Assembly (NCBI GenBank): GCA_020635075.1
Contig: JACKAM010000002.1
Coordinates: 248,001-312,000, forward strand
Direction of reading: 5' to 3'
Source of the DNA: Pseudobdellovibrionaceae bacterium
GTDB lineage: Bacteria; Bdellovibrionota; Bdellovibrionia; Bdellovibrionales; UBA1609
Length of the DNA: 64,000 bases
Shown: positions 25,437 through 33,649 of the stretch, in pieces
Layout of the letters: each line of letters opens with the position of its first letter
How positions within the stretch are numbered: position 1 is the first letter of the stretch
Notes under the pieces: generated by a model
What the model was told of the DNA's origin: nothing
The model's database searches: none
Seen by the model: the letters and a program-made list of their open reading frames with translations, nothing else
Program-made: the position numbers and the translations under genes

Positions 25437-25675
25437 ATGAGCCAACGTACTACTGAAAGGAATTCTGGATCTGGCTTTTAAGGATAACCGATGGGCACCG
25501 AAAAAAAAAAAAAAATGAATTTTGTACTAAAAATAAACACTATTTAAATAGGGTTAAATGTGTTTTCGGGCCAGTGAAAAAAAGCAACGGGAGTTCTACC
25601 AACACATGATCCGCTGTTGGGAACTCCCGTCTTGTTTGCCAGTGGGGAACAAGTAATCCTGGGGATTACTTGTTC
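25400..25675. repeat. 276-bp identical repeat, copy 2
   Basis: This is the same block as 21610-21885, shifted by 3790 bp. It includes the 15-A run (25501-25515), the lipase remnant and the 29-bp hairpin (25647-25675). It defines the right edge of the tandem duplication. Beyond 25675 the two copies lead into unrelated sequence. Confidence 0.85.
25560..25657 (+). pseudogene. Lipase 3'-end remnant, copy 2
   Basis: Identical to the remnant at 21770-21867, it reads as the last residues of the lipase family ending PVGNK and stop. It converges on the exported-protein gene at 25666, whose own stop lies inside the shared hairpin. This copy is probably the older one, because it sits in the position of a normal convergent neighbour. 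Confidence 0.7.
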
Positions 25676-27300
25676 ATCATCAAAAAGCTGGCAGGATTCA
25701 TGGGGCTATTGGGCAAAAGCTGTGAGGTCATGGCCTTGGCCTTTTGACCGTCTTCGATCAGCTTGAGTACCATGCCGGCCAAAGCCTCGTTCACTTCGCT
25801 GGTAACTTCAGGAAGCTCTTCTTTAAAGGCATCCTTTGTCACTTTGCCCAAGATCTTACTAAAGATGTTGGCCATCACACCTTTATTGAAGTCGGCGAAA
25901 AAGCCTTGAGCCACTTCCTTAGCACTCCAGAACATCCGCTCGCAGTACTGCTCAGAAGGTGTTCTTTGGGAGCAGGTAAAGCCGATCTTCTTCAAAGAGG
26001 CCGCCTCGTCCCCAGGAACATACTTATAGATGCGGTAGCTGAGAAGACTATTCTTAGGGTTGTACTTGAGGCTAAACGTGGGGTTGGCTTCAAAGACTTC
26101 CTTAGCTGTTCCACGGATATTGGGGCGGATCATGGTCAGGCCCAACTGATGAAATCCCACCTCAACATTAAAGGTGCGGATAAAATCTGTGACCTTTTTG
26201 ACCACTTTCCAGTCGCCCACTTTGGACTGCTCAAGCTCACGCAAGCGAAGGTGACCGCGCATGCGCAGACTCTCATTGGGAAGCTTGTAGCTCATACCCG
26301 TGATGGTGTCGCCGTCAGAGCTCGACTGGTGACCAAAGCTCATGACCACGTCGAGTTCGCTGGGACGGTTAAAGTCCTTTTGCGTTTCAATCTGCAAAAG
26401 GCTCAGGTTATCTCGCTGCTGACGTCCAGCGCCTTCGTAAACCACCTTGCTAACTGTCGCAAACTCAGTCTCAAGGGCCTTATCCAGATCCTTTTCCACC
26501 GTGACGATTTCCCAAGTGCGGGGATCGCGCTCGGGGGTCTTCAATTCGCCAGGGGCTGCCATCAACATGAGATAGCGGGCTTTAGTGGCGTTTTTGGCTT
26601 TAGGCTCCACATGCAGGCTTCCCATAAATCCCAAGGGCCAAAAAAGAGCATTTTGCGACAGGATCTTTTCGATCACGTTGCCGTTGCTGCGATCGGCCTT
26701 TTCCTTGAGATTCCAATAACGGAAGGCCAAGCCCTGATTGAATTCCTTGCGGAAGATGGTGGCCGGGAACTGGGCATCACCTTTAACAAATTTCGCTGCG
26801 TCCTCTGGCATTTGCCGCACAGAAAAGCGGGCAAAGGGGCCGAGGTCCATAAAGCCCATGGAGATCCCTTGACCCAAAAAGTCCATCTTAGGCTCAGGCT
26901 GCTTTTTAACAAAGTCCTCGCTGAGGCTTCCACCGGCCACCAACAAAGAGGCCTGATCGGCACCCTTCATCTTGGACTGCATGCGCAGAACTCCGGCAGT
27001 GAAATAAAGGTCAAACAAAGACAAGGATCTCAACATTTGGCTGAAGTATCCCTCGGGCTGAGGCTTTTTAGGCAACATCGAGTTGTTGCCTGAACCATTC
27101 AGCACTTTGTTTGACCAAATGCCGTAGCCGGCAGAAGAGGCAAACAAGTTGGCCATGGTGCGCACCTGCTCTTGAGAACCCTGGCTGGTGACAAACAGTG
27201 TGTCGGCACGAGGACCCATATCAAAGGCAGCACCATAGGCAGGAGCTGACACCAACGAAAGAGAGAGAACTGAGGAAAATAAGATATTAATTGCTTTCAT
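25666..27300 (-). CDS. Exported protein of unknown function, partner of hydrolase
   Basis: This 544-residue protein has a signal peptide (MKAINILFSSVLSLSLVSAPAYGA, cleavage after AYG or YGA). The mature part is mixed alpha/beta with no recognised motif. A cysteine pair (FTCSQRTPSEQYCERMFW) near residue 460 may form a disulfide. It lies 2 bp after the large serine hydrolase gene, so the two are almost certainly co-translated. A periplasmic chaperone, inhibitor or co-factor of the hydrolase, similar in logic to lipase foldases, is possible but not shown. Its last codons (AACAAGTAA) fall in the repeated hairpin. Confidence 0.75.
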   Translation of the reverse strand: MKAINILFSSVLSLSLVSAPAYGAAFDMGPRADTLFVTSQGSQEQVRTMANLFASSAGYGIWSNKVLNGSGNNSMLPKKPQPEGYFSQMLRSLSLFDLYFTAGVLRMQSKMKGADQASLLVAGGSLSEDFVKKQPEPKMDFLGQGISMGFMDLGPFARFSVRQMPEDAAKFVKGDAQFPATIFRKEFNQGLAFRYWNLKEKADRSNGNVIEKILSQNALFWPLGFMGSLHVEPKAKNATKARYLMLMAAPGELKTPERDPRTWEIVTVEKDLDKALETEFATVSKVVYEGAGRQQRDNLSLLQIETQKDFNRPSELDVVMSFGHQSSSDGDTITGMSYKLPNESLRMRGHLRLRELEQSKVGDWKVVKKVTDFIRTFNVEVGFHQLGLTMIRPNIRGTAKEVFEANPTFSLKYNPKNSLLSYRIYKYVPGDEAASLKKIGFTCSQRTPSEQYCERMFWSAKEVAQGFFADFNKGVMANIFSKILGKVTKDAFKEELPEVTSEVNEALAGMVLKLIEDGQKAKAMTSQLLPNSPMNPASFLMMNK

Positions 27301-27302
27301 GA

Positions 27303-29147
27303 TTAACGTCCTCCCTTTCCAAGTTGAACATAAACGGCATAGGTCTCAAGTAGTGAACGATAGTAGGCATCACGAGGGAAGAAGTGCTCGTAATACTCTT
27401 TGACGTTCTTGGGTGGCTTGTAAACCTGATTAAAAGCAATGTCCCAGTGGGTCCCACGGGTCTCACCGAGATCAACGAAGTTAAGACCTTCCAAGCTTTG
27501 CTTGGCAATCAACTGACTGCGCGGAGTATTGGGGTTAATGGTCTGACCCAATTCTCTGTTCAAGTCGTCCATCTCCTTGGAGCTCAAAGAGTGGCTCAAA
27601 GGACGCTGGTCGAGGACAAAGCTCTTGGTGTCGAGCCAGGCCACCTGGGTGTCAAACAACCCGCCGGGGACCTCTTCGAAAGCCCCAAGTGATGTGGCGT
27701 GAAGGAAAATGTTATCGAGACTGAACTGAGTCCACTTGATGCCCTTCTCAGTAAACTGAGGAACGACTTGGGGAGGCAGAACCGGACCGAACTCATCGTA
27801 TCCACCAGGAGCCAGGAAGTCCTGAACATTGGTGAGGATGGACAGATTGAACACCGTTAGGTCTTCTTGGTCCAATTCCTTATTGTTGAGATTCTGCAGC
27901 ATCCACTTCACCCGCGTGTAAGGAGTCATATCGTAGACACCCTTAAACACTTCCAACATCTGTTGGGTGTGAATGAAGTTTTGCAGATCACCGACCATGG
28001 CGCTGATGTCAACACCAAGCGAGCCCAAAAGCTTTTGCACACCAGGGCTGTCTGCCAAAGAAAGAGCAAAACCAGCAGCCTGTGAAAGATAAGGGCCGGC
28101 CATTTTCAGGAAGTCCTCTTGGCCTTGCTTGAGTTTGGCAATCAGTTCATCCTGATTGTCGGCACCTACGGCCTCCATGATCATGTTCAAGCCCGACTGG
28201 GCAGGAACTGCACCTTGGGTCACGCCACCAATAGTGAAGATGGCTTTGGTGCGCTTGCGGATGTCCTCGTGCTCCTGAACCAAGTGGTGAGCAATGGGCG
28301 TCCCTTTGGAGTAACCAACAAAGATGAGTTTTTTCTTACTGTAATCGCCGGGCAGACGATTGATCCACTTGGCCAGTTGTTCGGCCACGTCAGAGTTATA
28401 GCCCATGGAGTTGCCGAGCTCGTAGCCCATGGGGTGAACCACGTCAAAGCCGAGGGGCTTCTGGTTGCGGGAGTAAAAGGTGACGGGGTCTTCGTACTTC
28501 ACCTGGTCAGTTCCTTGGATCTCCTCACGGGGACGATCCAGGGGGCGACCATAGTAGGAGTTGGCCATTTTAACCAACTCAGAGTAACTGTAGTCCTTCA
28601 TGGTGTGGCTACCAAAACCAGGAATCACCACCATCAAGGTGTCGCTTAATGTGGCGAAGACTTCTTTGCCGATTTCTGTATCAAGGTAGTTAAGTCCTTC
28701 TCTGAAATCTCTTTGCGCCTGAGCGGTTTGCGATTTGCCTTCTAGATCCTTAACTAGATCCGATGCGGCAGACCGATTCCAGTTGAGCTTGGCCGTGGCT
28801 TTAAGATTTGAAGCTTTTAAGAAGGAGTCTCTTTTTGACATCAGTTGCTCGCGCAACTCAATCGCCTTGAGTGTTGTCGGAGCCTGAGTCACCTGTTGGT
28901 AGACCTGGAAAAACTCCTGATCGGTAAAATAGGTGGACTTTTCATAGCGGGTGGCAATTTCGCTGTCGCTGTAGCCCTGTGCTTTGAGTTGTGCTTTGAG
29001 ATTCCAGGTAAAAACCTGTTGAAAGAGTTTTTTCCACTGAACTTGGGCCCTGTCGGTCTCATTGGAGCTGATCAGGTCAGCATGAGAGTAAGTGGCGGGC
29101 GCCAAGGCCAGGAGAAATGCGAGTAAACAACGAAGAAGTTGAGTCAT
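27303..29147 (-). CDS. Large exported serine hydrolase (alpha/beta hydrolase-like)
   Basis: This 614-residue protein starts from ATG 29147, which has AGG spaced 7 bp upstream and opens a good signal peptide (MTQLLRCLLAFLLALAPATYSHA). A longer frame upstream adds 34 codons without a signal. It has MVVIPGFGSHTMKDY and the nucleophile elbow VGYSKGTPIAHHLV (GxSxG), then TIGGVTQGAVPAQSG. These are lipase or esterase features. The N-terminal ~170 residues are helical and unassigned. It is almost twice the length of simple lipases. It overlaps no neighbour but is 2 bp from the exported-protein gene. Confidence 0.8.
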   Translation of the reverse strand: MTQLLRCLLAFLLALAPATYSHADLISSNETDRAQVQWKKLFQQVFTWNLKAQLKAQGYSDSEIATRYEKSTYFTDQEFFQVYQQVTQAPTTLKAIELREQLMSKRDSFLKASNLKATAKLNWNRSAASDLVKDLEGKSQTAQAQRDFREGLNYLDTEIGKEVFATLSDTLMVVIPGFGSHTMKDYSYSELVKMANSYYGRPLDRPREEIQGTDQVKYEDPVTFYSRNQKPLGFDVVHPMGYELGNSMGYNSDVAEQLAKWINRLPGDYSKKKLIFVGYSKGTPIAHHLVQEHEDIRKRTKAIFTIGGVTQGAVPAQSGLNMIMEAVGADNQDELIAKLKQGQEDFLKMAGPYLSQAAGFALSLADSPGVQKLLGSLGVDISAMVGDLQNFIHTQQMLEVFKGVYDMTPYTRVKWMLQNLNNKELDQEDLTVFNLSILTNVQDFLAPGGYDEFGPVLPPQVVPQFTEKGIKWTQFSLDNIFLHATSLGAFEEVPGGLFDTQVAWLDTKSFVLDQRPLSHSLSSKEMDDLNRELGQTINPNTPRSQLIAKQSLEGLNFVDLGETRGTHWDIAFNQVYKPPKNVKEYYEHFFPRDAYYRSLLETYAVYVQLGKGGR

Positions 29148-29330
29148 TCCGTACCTCGACCTGGGGGTTGGTTGGGTTATGTATAAATTTCCGAACCTCA
29201 AATACTTAAGCAAAGTACGGGCCCAATTTCTCATTTGGCGAAGATTCATTTGTGTGCGGATTTCAAACCCTTAGTGGTTTGTAAGAATTGGATGACGCCC
29301 TGTAGGATGAACTTCCTTCAGGCAAAGGCG

Positions 29331-29365
29331 AAAAAAAACCCTGGGGCTTGTGGGTGACCCCAGGG
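29331..29365 (-). terminator. Rho-independent terminator of flagellin 2
   Basis: In the minus direction an 8-bp CCCTGGGG/CCCCAGGG stem is followed by eight Ts. It lies about 137 bp after the flagellin 2 stop codon. This is one of the clearest intrinsic terminators in the window. Confidence 0.85.
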
Positions 29366-29455
29366 CGGGCTTAAGAGTAGTAACGTCTGTGGGCACTACT
29401 CCGTAAACCTTCATAACCTCTTTTAATTAAAAGAAACTTTGAAAGCTCAGTGGCT

Positions 29456-29477
29456 CCAGAGAGACGTGGCTCTCTGG
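29456..29477 (-). other. Hairpin just after flagellin 2
   Basis: CCAGAGA and TCTCTGG form a 7-bp stem with an 8-base loop, 25 bp after the flagellin 2 stop. There is no T-run. It may protect the 3' end of the mRNA. Confidence 0.4.
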
Positions 29478-29501
29478 CTCCGATGTCGTGTCTATGGATT
29501 G

Positions 29502-30326
29502 TTACAACAGCTTCAGTGCTGAGGCTCCGTTTTGGTTGGCCGAGGCCAAGACCGAAACCGAAGCGTTCTGCAACACCTGGGCTGATGCCAACTCAGCTGA
29601 TTCATAGGCCACGTCGGCATCTCGAATGCGCGATTTGGCGGCTGAGAGGTTTTCGTTTTGGATATCCAAGTTACTGACCGTCGTATGCAGTCGGCTTTGG
29701 ACCGCACCAAAGTCAGCACGCAGATTTCCAAGTTTGACGATGGCTTCGTCCACAGCTTCAAGTGTGGAGCGGGCCGAATCTTTATCGTCGACGGCCACAC
29801 CATCAATACCCAAGGTACTGGCCGTGGCGTCGGCGGCAATTTTATAACGAATGACGTTTTCATCCCCTGAGAACGGACCAACATGGTACTCCAGTTCTTC
29901 ACCGGAACCGTCCAAAAGAGTTTTGTTACCGAATCGAGTCGACTTGGCGATTCGATCGGCTTCGTCTTTGAGCTGTTGGGCTTCCTGGTTAAGGAATCCT
30001 CTTTCAACTTCAGACACGGTGTCTGAGGCTGCTTGGACACCCAACTCGCGCAGACGAATAAGGATGTTGTTAATTTCGTTCAGTCCACCTTCAGACACCT
30101 GAATCAGTGATCCGGCGTTGTAGGCATTGTTACGGGCCATGCGAATACCCTGTAACTGACCGCGAATGTTTTCGGAGATGGCCAAACCGGCAGCGTCATC
30201 CGATGCCGTGACGATACGACTTCCCGATGCTAGAGCTTGCTGAGCATGCTCCATTCGGTGCTGCTGCTTCGTCAACTGCCGCTGAGCGGAAATCGACGCA
30301 ACATTTGTGTGAATCCTTAAGCCCAT
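29502..30326 (-). CDS. fliC: Flagellin 2
   Basis: This 274-residue flagellin is divergent from copy 1. It keeps the N-terminal HTNVASISAQRQLTKQQHRMEHA and LASGSRIVTASDDAAGLAIS and a C-terminal SRIRDADVAYESAELASAQVL...GASALKLL end. The central domain is short (EELEYHVGPFSGDENV). The start at 30326 (MGLRIHTNV) has GGGAGGT 5 bp upstream; the 30 codons before it lack a site and have a non-flagellin sequence. It is followed by a strong terminator. Multiple flagellins are usual in Bdellovibrio-type bacteria and may build a filament with different segments. Confidence 0.95.
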   Translation of the reverse strand: MGLRIHTNVASISAQRQLTKQQHRMEHAQQALASGSRIVTASDDAAGLAISENIRGQLQGIRMARNNAYNAGSLIQVSEGGLNEINNILIRLRELGVQAASDTVSEVERGFLNQEAQQLKDEADRIAKSTRFGNKTLLDGSGEELEYHVGPFSGDENVIRYKIAADATASTLGIDGVAVDDKDSARSTLEAVDEAIVKLGNLRADFGAVQSRLHTTVSNLDIQNENLSAAKSRIRDADVAYESAELASAQVLQNASVSVLASANQNGASALKLL

Positions 30327-30482
30327 TGTATACCTCCCAACAAATCGTGGCTCCTTCCGAGTGGGCCCACGCTTGTACGCAGACTTCCTGGGTTTAAAGA
30401 AGTCCCCTAGCCCCACGGCTAGACGTACAACGGCGGCAATCCTTGCCTGGGTTGTTATTATTCAGTTGTTATGTTGGAAGTG

Positions 30483-30522
30483 CTCAAAGCCAAAAGGGGT
30501 GACTGTCCCTTTTGTCTTTGAG
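30483..30522. other. Long stem upstream of flagellin 2
   Basis: CTCAAAGCCAAAAGGG pairs with CCCTTTTGTCTTTGAG around an 8-base loop, with one non-Watson-Crick position. It lies about 160 bp before the flagellin 2 start, so it is either in the untranslated leader or in its promoter zone. It lacks a T-run for intrinsic termination. Confidence 0.5.
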
Positions 30523-30698
30523 TCTTGAGGAGGTTTCGCTTTCAGTGACTGCCGAAATAGAAACCACGCCAAGGTACTCCAACGTGTTCACGAAACTTCT
30601 CGGCTTTGGTCTAGGAAGCTTTAGCCTTTGGTCTAGGTTTTATTAGACGCTGTGCATCTTGTAATTGAAATCACTCACGGTCGGTCGCAAAAAAATTT

Positions 30699-30797
30699 GT
30701 TAGGTACCAAGTCCCTTTTTCCGTTGCGTCGCAACATTAATGGCTTCCGGAGGCCCTTATGTTGCCCCGCAACGGAAAAAGGGACTTGGTACCTAAC
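30699..30797. repeat. Long inverted repeat, 29-bp perfect arms
   Basis: Two perfect 29-bp complementary arms (30699-30727 beginning GTTAGGTACCAAG, and 30769-30797) enclose a 41-bp centre that itself folds imperfectly (GCAACATTAA with TTATGTTGC). A second partial ACCTAAC copy follows the right arm. This looks like a palindromic mobile or REP-like element between flagellins. No open reading frame lies inside. Confidence 0.75.
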
Positions 30798-30804
30798 ACC
30801 TAAC

Positions 30805-30839
30805 AAAAAACCCCGGAGTTCTCCACAAACTCCGGGGTT
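30805..30839 (-). terminator. Intrinsic terminator of flagellin 3
   Basis: An 11-bp AACCCCGGAGT/ACTCCGGGGTT stem is followed on the minus strand by TTTTTTG. It lies about 100 bp after the flagellin 3 stop. The stem is strong and G+C rich, so the call is firm. Confidence 0.85.
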
Positions 30840-30940
30840 AAAGAAATACGGGTGCATAGCCCGCCCATAATTGGGTTTTCCAATGCACTTGCTGAAATCC
30901 AAAGAGGAGGTGCGAACTCTCCTCGGGATGATTTTTTAGA

Positions 30941-31771
30941 CTAGTTGGGAATCAATCGCACGGCTCGCCCTGAATCCTGGTTCGCCTGGGCAAGCACCGC
31001 CACTCCCATATCTTGTAGTATTTGTGACTTGGCCAATTGACTCACTTCATGGGCAATGTCCGCATCCACAATCAGTGAGCGGGCACTCTCCATGTTCTCT
31101 TCCTGTCCGGCCAAGGCATCGATGGTAAATTGGAATCGGCTTTGGGCCGCTCCAAAGGTACTTCGCGCATCTGCGACTTTAAGAAGAGCTTCGTCAATAA
31201 CCTCAAGCGAATCCACTGCATCGTCTTGAGACGTGATTCCAACTCCTTTAATGCCGACCGACTCTCCCGTCGTGTCCGCATCCAGTTTGAAATCCACCAC
31301 GTTCTCTGGACCTTTGAAGGGCCCGACGTGGAACTTAAACTCCCGCCCCGATCCAGTGAGCAGCTGTTTGTTACCAAATCTGGTCGACTGGGCAATACGA
31401 TCAAACTCGGCAGAAAGCTGCTGGAATTCCTTGTCGAGAAACTCCCTTTCCTTCTCGCCGACCGTGTCACTGGCCGAATAAACGGACAGTTCGCGAAGTC
31501 TTATCAATATATTGTTTTGCTCGTTGAGGCTTCCCTCAGCGGTTTGGATCATGGCTACAGCGTTTTCTGCATTAAAGCGACTCTGCCTTAAACCACTGAT
31601 TTGTCCGCGCAGGTTCTCACCGATGGCAAATCCAGCCGCATCGTCTCCTGCCTGCACAATGCGCTTTCCAGACGCCAGGGCCTGGAGCGATTTCTCGGTC
31701 TGTCGTTGGTTTTTGTGGAGATGTCGCTGCGCAGTGAGAGAAGCCACAGCCGAACTAATTCTAAAGGACAT
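30941..31771 (-). CDS. fliC: Flagellin 3
   Basis: This 276-residue flagellin has N-terminal SSAVASLTAQRHLHKNQRQTEKSL and ALASGKRIVQAGDDAAGFAIGENLRGQ. The C-terminal end is DADIAHEVSQLAKSQILQDMGVAVLAQANQ. It is the most divergent of the three (GKRIVQAGDDAAGFAI and a final RAVRLIPN). The ATG has GAGGAGGG 7 bp upstream. A minor or alternative subunit role is possible. It is separated from flagellin 2 by a 600-bp region with hairpins. Confidence 0.95.
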   Translation of the reverse strand: MSFRISSAVASLTAQRHLHKNQRQTEKSLQALASGKRIVQAGDDAAGFAIGENLRGQISGLRQSRFNAENAVAMIQTAEGSLNEQNNILIRLRELSVYSASDTVGEKEREFLDKEFQQLSAEFDRIAQSTRFGNKQLLTGSGREFKFHVGPFKGPENVVDFKLDADTTGESVGIKGVGITSQDDAVDSLEVIDEALLKVADARSTFGAAQSRFQFTIDALAGQEENMESARSLIVDADIAHEVSQLAKSQILQDMGVAVLAQANQDSGRAVRLIPN

Positions 31772-32292
31772 AATTACACCCTCCTCGCTAGCCTCCTCCC
31801 ACAGAGGCCTGGAGCGGTGCCCACAGACGTCATAGTTTCTATTTCAGCAGTCCTGAGACCTATCGGTGCTGTGCGTTATGACTTGAGGGATTTTTATTGT
31901 GGCGCGTTATTTTCTCAGATTGAGATGAATGGAGGTCGGATCGCCTTGGGTGCTTTCTTGGCGGAGACACGACGAAACTGATCCGACTGGAGATGGTGCC
32001 AAAGGTCTACAGAGTCGTGAACTGAGCACAATTAAAGGAGGCACTACTTCAAGGAAACCCTCTTCTGCATATCAACCAATTTTAAACTGGCCCCTTTAAT
32101 TGAGGTTGTCTGTTTTGAAAAAGCCACCCGACCTTATATTGTGCCGTCACACCAACAAGAGTTTTTGGTTTTTGTCGAACTTGTGAACGTCCTGCGAACT
32201 GAAAATGCGAAGCACCGTGAAAGCCAGAACTATATTGAGAAATTATCAGTTCCCCTCTCTGTAGGAGGAAAAGACTTTGATAAAATGAGGGC
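31772..32292. other. Intergenic region with no clear gene
   Basis: These 521 bp lie between flagellin 3 and a plus-strand membrane-protein gene, which are divergent, so both promoters should be here. The flagellin leader holds GGAGGAGG runs near 31790. A short inverted repeat GTCGGATC/GATCCGAC spans about 31936-31988. No convincing small gene was found; a 70-codon minus-strand frame at 32082-32294 lacks coding character. Confidence 0.6.
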
Positions 32293-33012
32293 ATGAAATT
32301 TTTAAGCGAAAACCAAATGCGTGACCTTAAGGATTTTCAACTCACCTGCCGCCAGTCGATATGGGGACCAGTTGGGTTGACGATTATTTTTATAACTATT
32401 CCGGCCACGATCAAAACCTTCGTTGACGACTCGACTATCTTTCACATCTCGATTGCTGCAAGCATATTTATGGCCATTCTTGCCTGGCGAATTGCCAAAG
32501 CGGCAGTGTTCCCCAGCAATTGGGTCCTCAAGGCCGATGAGCAGGGACTTTATTTGAAAATTCGCTCCTACTTGAATTTTCAATTGGATCCGGATGACAA
32601 AGTGATTGTCCATATCCCCTTTGACGAAATTCATGGGGCCGAAGAGATTACGGAACATCATCAAACCAAGAGTTTTTTTGGCCTTACTAAGACTGAGGGA
32701 AGAGTTCATCTCAATTTGATCTTGAAAACAAATGCGGCGGAAAAAATCATTCCCATGATTCACCAGGAAGTTTACCGCCAACCACCGGAGCACAATAAAT
32801 TGGTGGAGCGAGTGAACCATCTTCATGTGCAAATTCAGGTGCCGGCGCCCGATATGGTGCAAATCCCCTGGGCAGATCGCAACACGCGAATCAATCCTGA
32901 TCTAAAGATGGTGTTTAATCTGCTCGCCAGCCATGGCATCCAGGTGAATGTGGAGGAGGATTCCAAGAATGAATTTCCTCCCGGCGATGACCTTTATTCT
33001 GAATCAGCTTGA
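32293..33012 (+). CDS. Two-helix membrane protein of unknown function
   Basis: This 239-residue protein has two hydrophobic segments near the N-terminus (WGPVGLTIIFITIPATI at about 25-41 and FHISIAASIFMAILAWRIA at about 55-73). A soluble domain of ~160 residues follows, with mixed strands and helices (DKVIVHIPFDEIHGAEEITEH). It is probably an inner-membrane protein with a cytoplasmic domain. I recognise no family. It stands alone, converging with the 33046-33435 gene 33 bp away. The first codon ATG at 32293 is supported by a GAGGGC upstream. Confidence 0.7.
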   Translation: MKFLSENQMRDLKDFQLTCRQSIWGPVGLTIIFITIPATIKTFVDDSTIFHISIAASIFMAILAWRIAKAAVFPSNWVLKADEQGLYLKIRSYLNFQLDPDDKVIVHIPFDEIHGAEEITEHHQTKSFFGLTKTEGRVHLNLILKTNAAEKIIPMIHQEVYRQPPEHNKLVERVNHLHVQIQVPAPDMVQIPWADRNTRINPDLKMVFNLLASHGIQVNVEEDSKNEFPPGDDLYSESA

Positions 33013-33045
33013 GACGTTTGAAATGAGATTCTAGCCGACCCGATG

Positions 33046-33435
33046 TTAACCAACAGACTTCTTCAATTGAAGTCCGCGGGTCGTCTGGTTTTCTTCAAAC
33101 TGCAATTGGTACTGGTAGGCTGCAATGGCCTTTTGCCGAACCTGGTCTCGCCGCTTGCGGTGGGCCTCCAGGCTCTCGATCTTGCCAGCGGATCGGCGGG
33201 TGGACTTGCGATCCGATTTATCTCCCTGAAATTGCTTGAGAAAGTCAGCTAAACGAGCGGCGGCCCCACCTCCATCCTGGTCGGTGGATGTTCCTGGCCC
33301 TCCATCACCCATGTCGGCGACAGTGACCGGACCGGTCCGGCTTTTTTCCTCTTTGAGACGACGGTACTCCAGTTCCCTGTCCAACTCCTCGTCGGCAGGG
33401 ACCACGACCATCGGCCCAAGGCTCGCAATATCCAC
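33046..33435 (-). CDS. Small cytoplasmic protein of unknown function
   Basis: This 129-residue protein is highly polar. The N-terminal MDIASLGPMVVVPADEELDRELEYRRLKEEKS is followed by a Gly/Asp-rich disordered stretch, then a basic region (KSDRKSTRRSAGKIESLEAHRKRRDQVR) that is probably helical. There is no signal peptide or membrane segment. It converges with the preceding gene and is read away from the exported-protein gene at 33650. No family is recognised. Confidence 0.6.
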   Translation of the reverse strand: MDIASLGPMVVVPADEELDRELEYRRLKEEKSRTGPVTVADMGDGGPGTSTDQDGGGAAARLADFLKQFQGDKSDRKSTRRSAGKIESLEAHRKRRDQVRQKAIAAYQYQLQFEENQTTRGLQLKKSVG

Positions 33436-33509
33436 GTTAGAGCACTCCCTCTATCGAATGAATCGGCGCGTCACTCGGATTAATTTAACGCTTTGCGTAA
33501 AAAATGAGG

Positions 33510-33515
33510 TATAAT
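33510..33515 (+). promoter_or_regulatory. TATAAT -10-like box upstream of 33650 gene
   Basis: A consensus TATAAT lies 135 bp before the start of the next plus-strand gene. A matching -35 is not evident at 17 bp, so this is a weak candidate. Confidence 0.35.
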
Positions 33516-33649
33516 GGAAGTGTCTGAAAATTGAGCGTTTTCTGAGACAGTCTCAAATCTTTGGGGGGACCTAAGTCCTTAAGTTCACGTCGATTAACAC
33601 CGAAGAAAATTAGGCAACATCTGACCTACGGCGAAGCCGCAGAGGGGCT

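Larger units (their letters stand above)
30327..30940. other. Intergenic region between flagellins 2 and 3
   Basis: No gene is credible in these 614 bp. They contain the flagellin 2 leader with two GGA-bearing hairpins, a 16-bp stem at 30483-30522, the long inverted-repeat element at 30699-30797, and the terminator of flagellin 3 at 30805-30839. Confidence 0.75.

Noticed and set aside
25744..27093. Long plus-strand frame of 449 codons opposite the exported protein gene
   Set aside because: It lies entirely antisense to a gene with signal peptide and operon partner. Its translation is rich in His, Leu and Lys without a motif, and codon use follows the complement.
32082..32294. 70-codon minus-strand frame before the membrane protein gene
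   Set aside because: Low-complexity sequence with no supported start, and it overlaps the expected promoter of the plus-strand gene.
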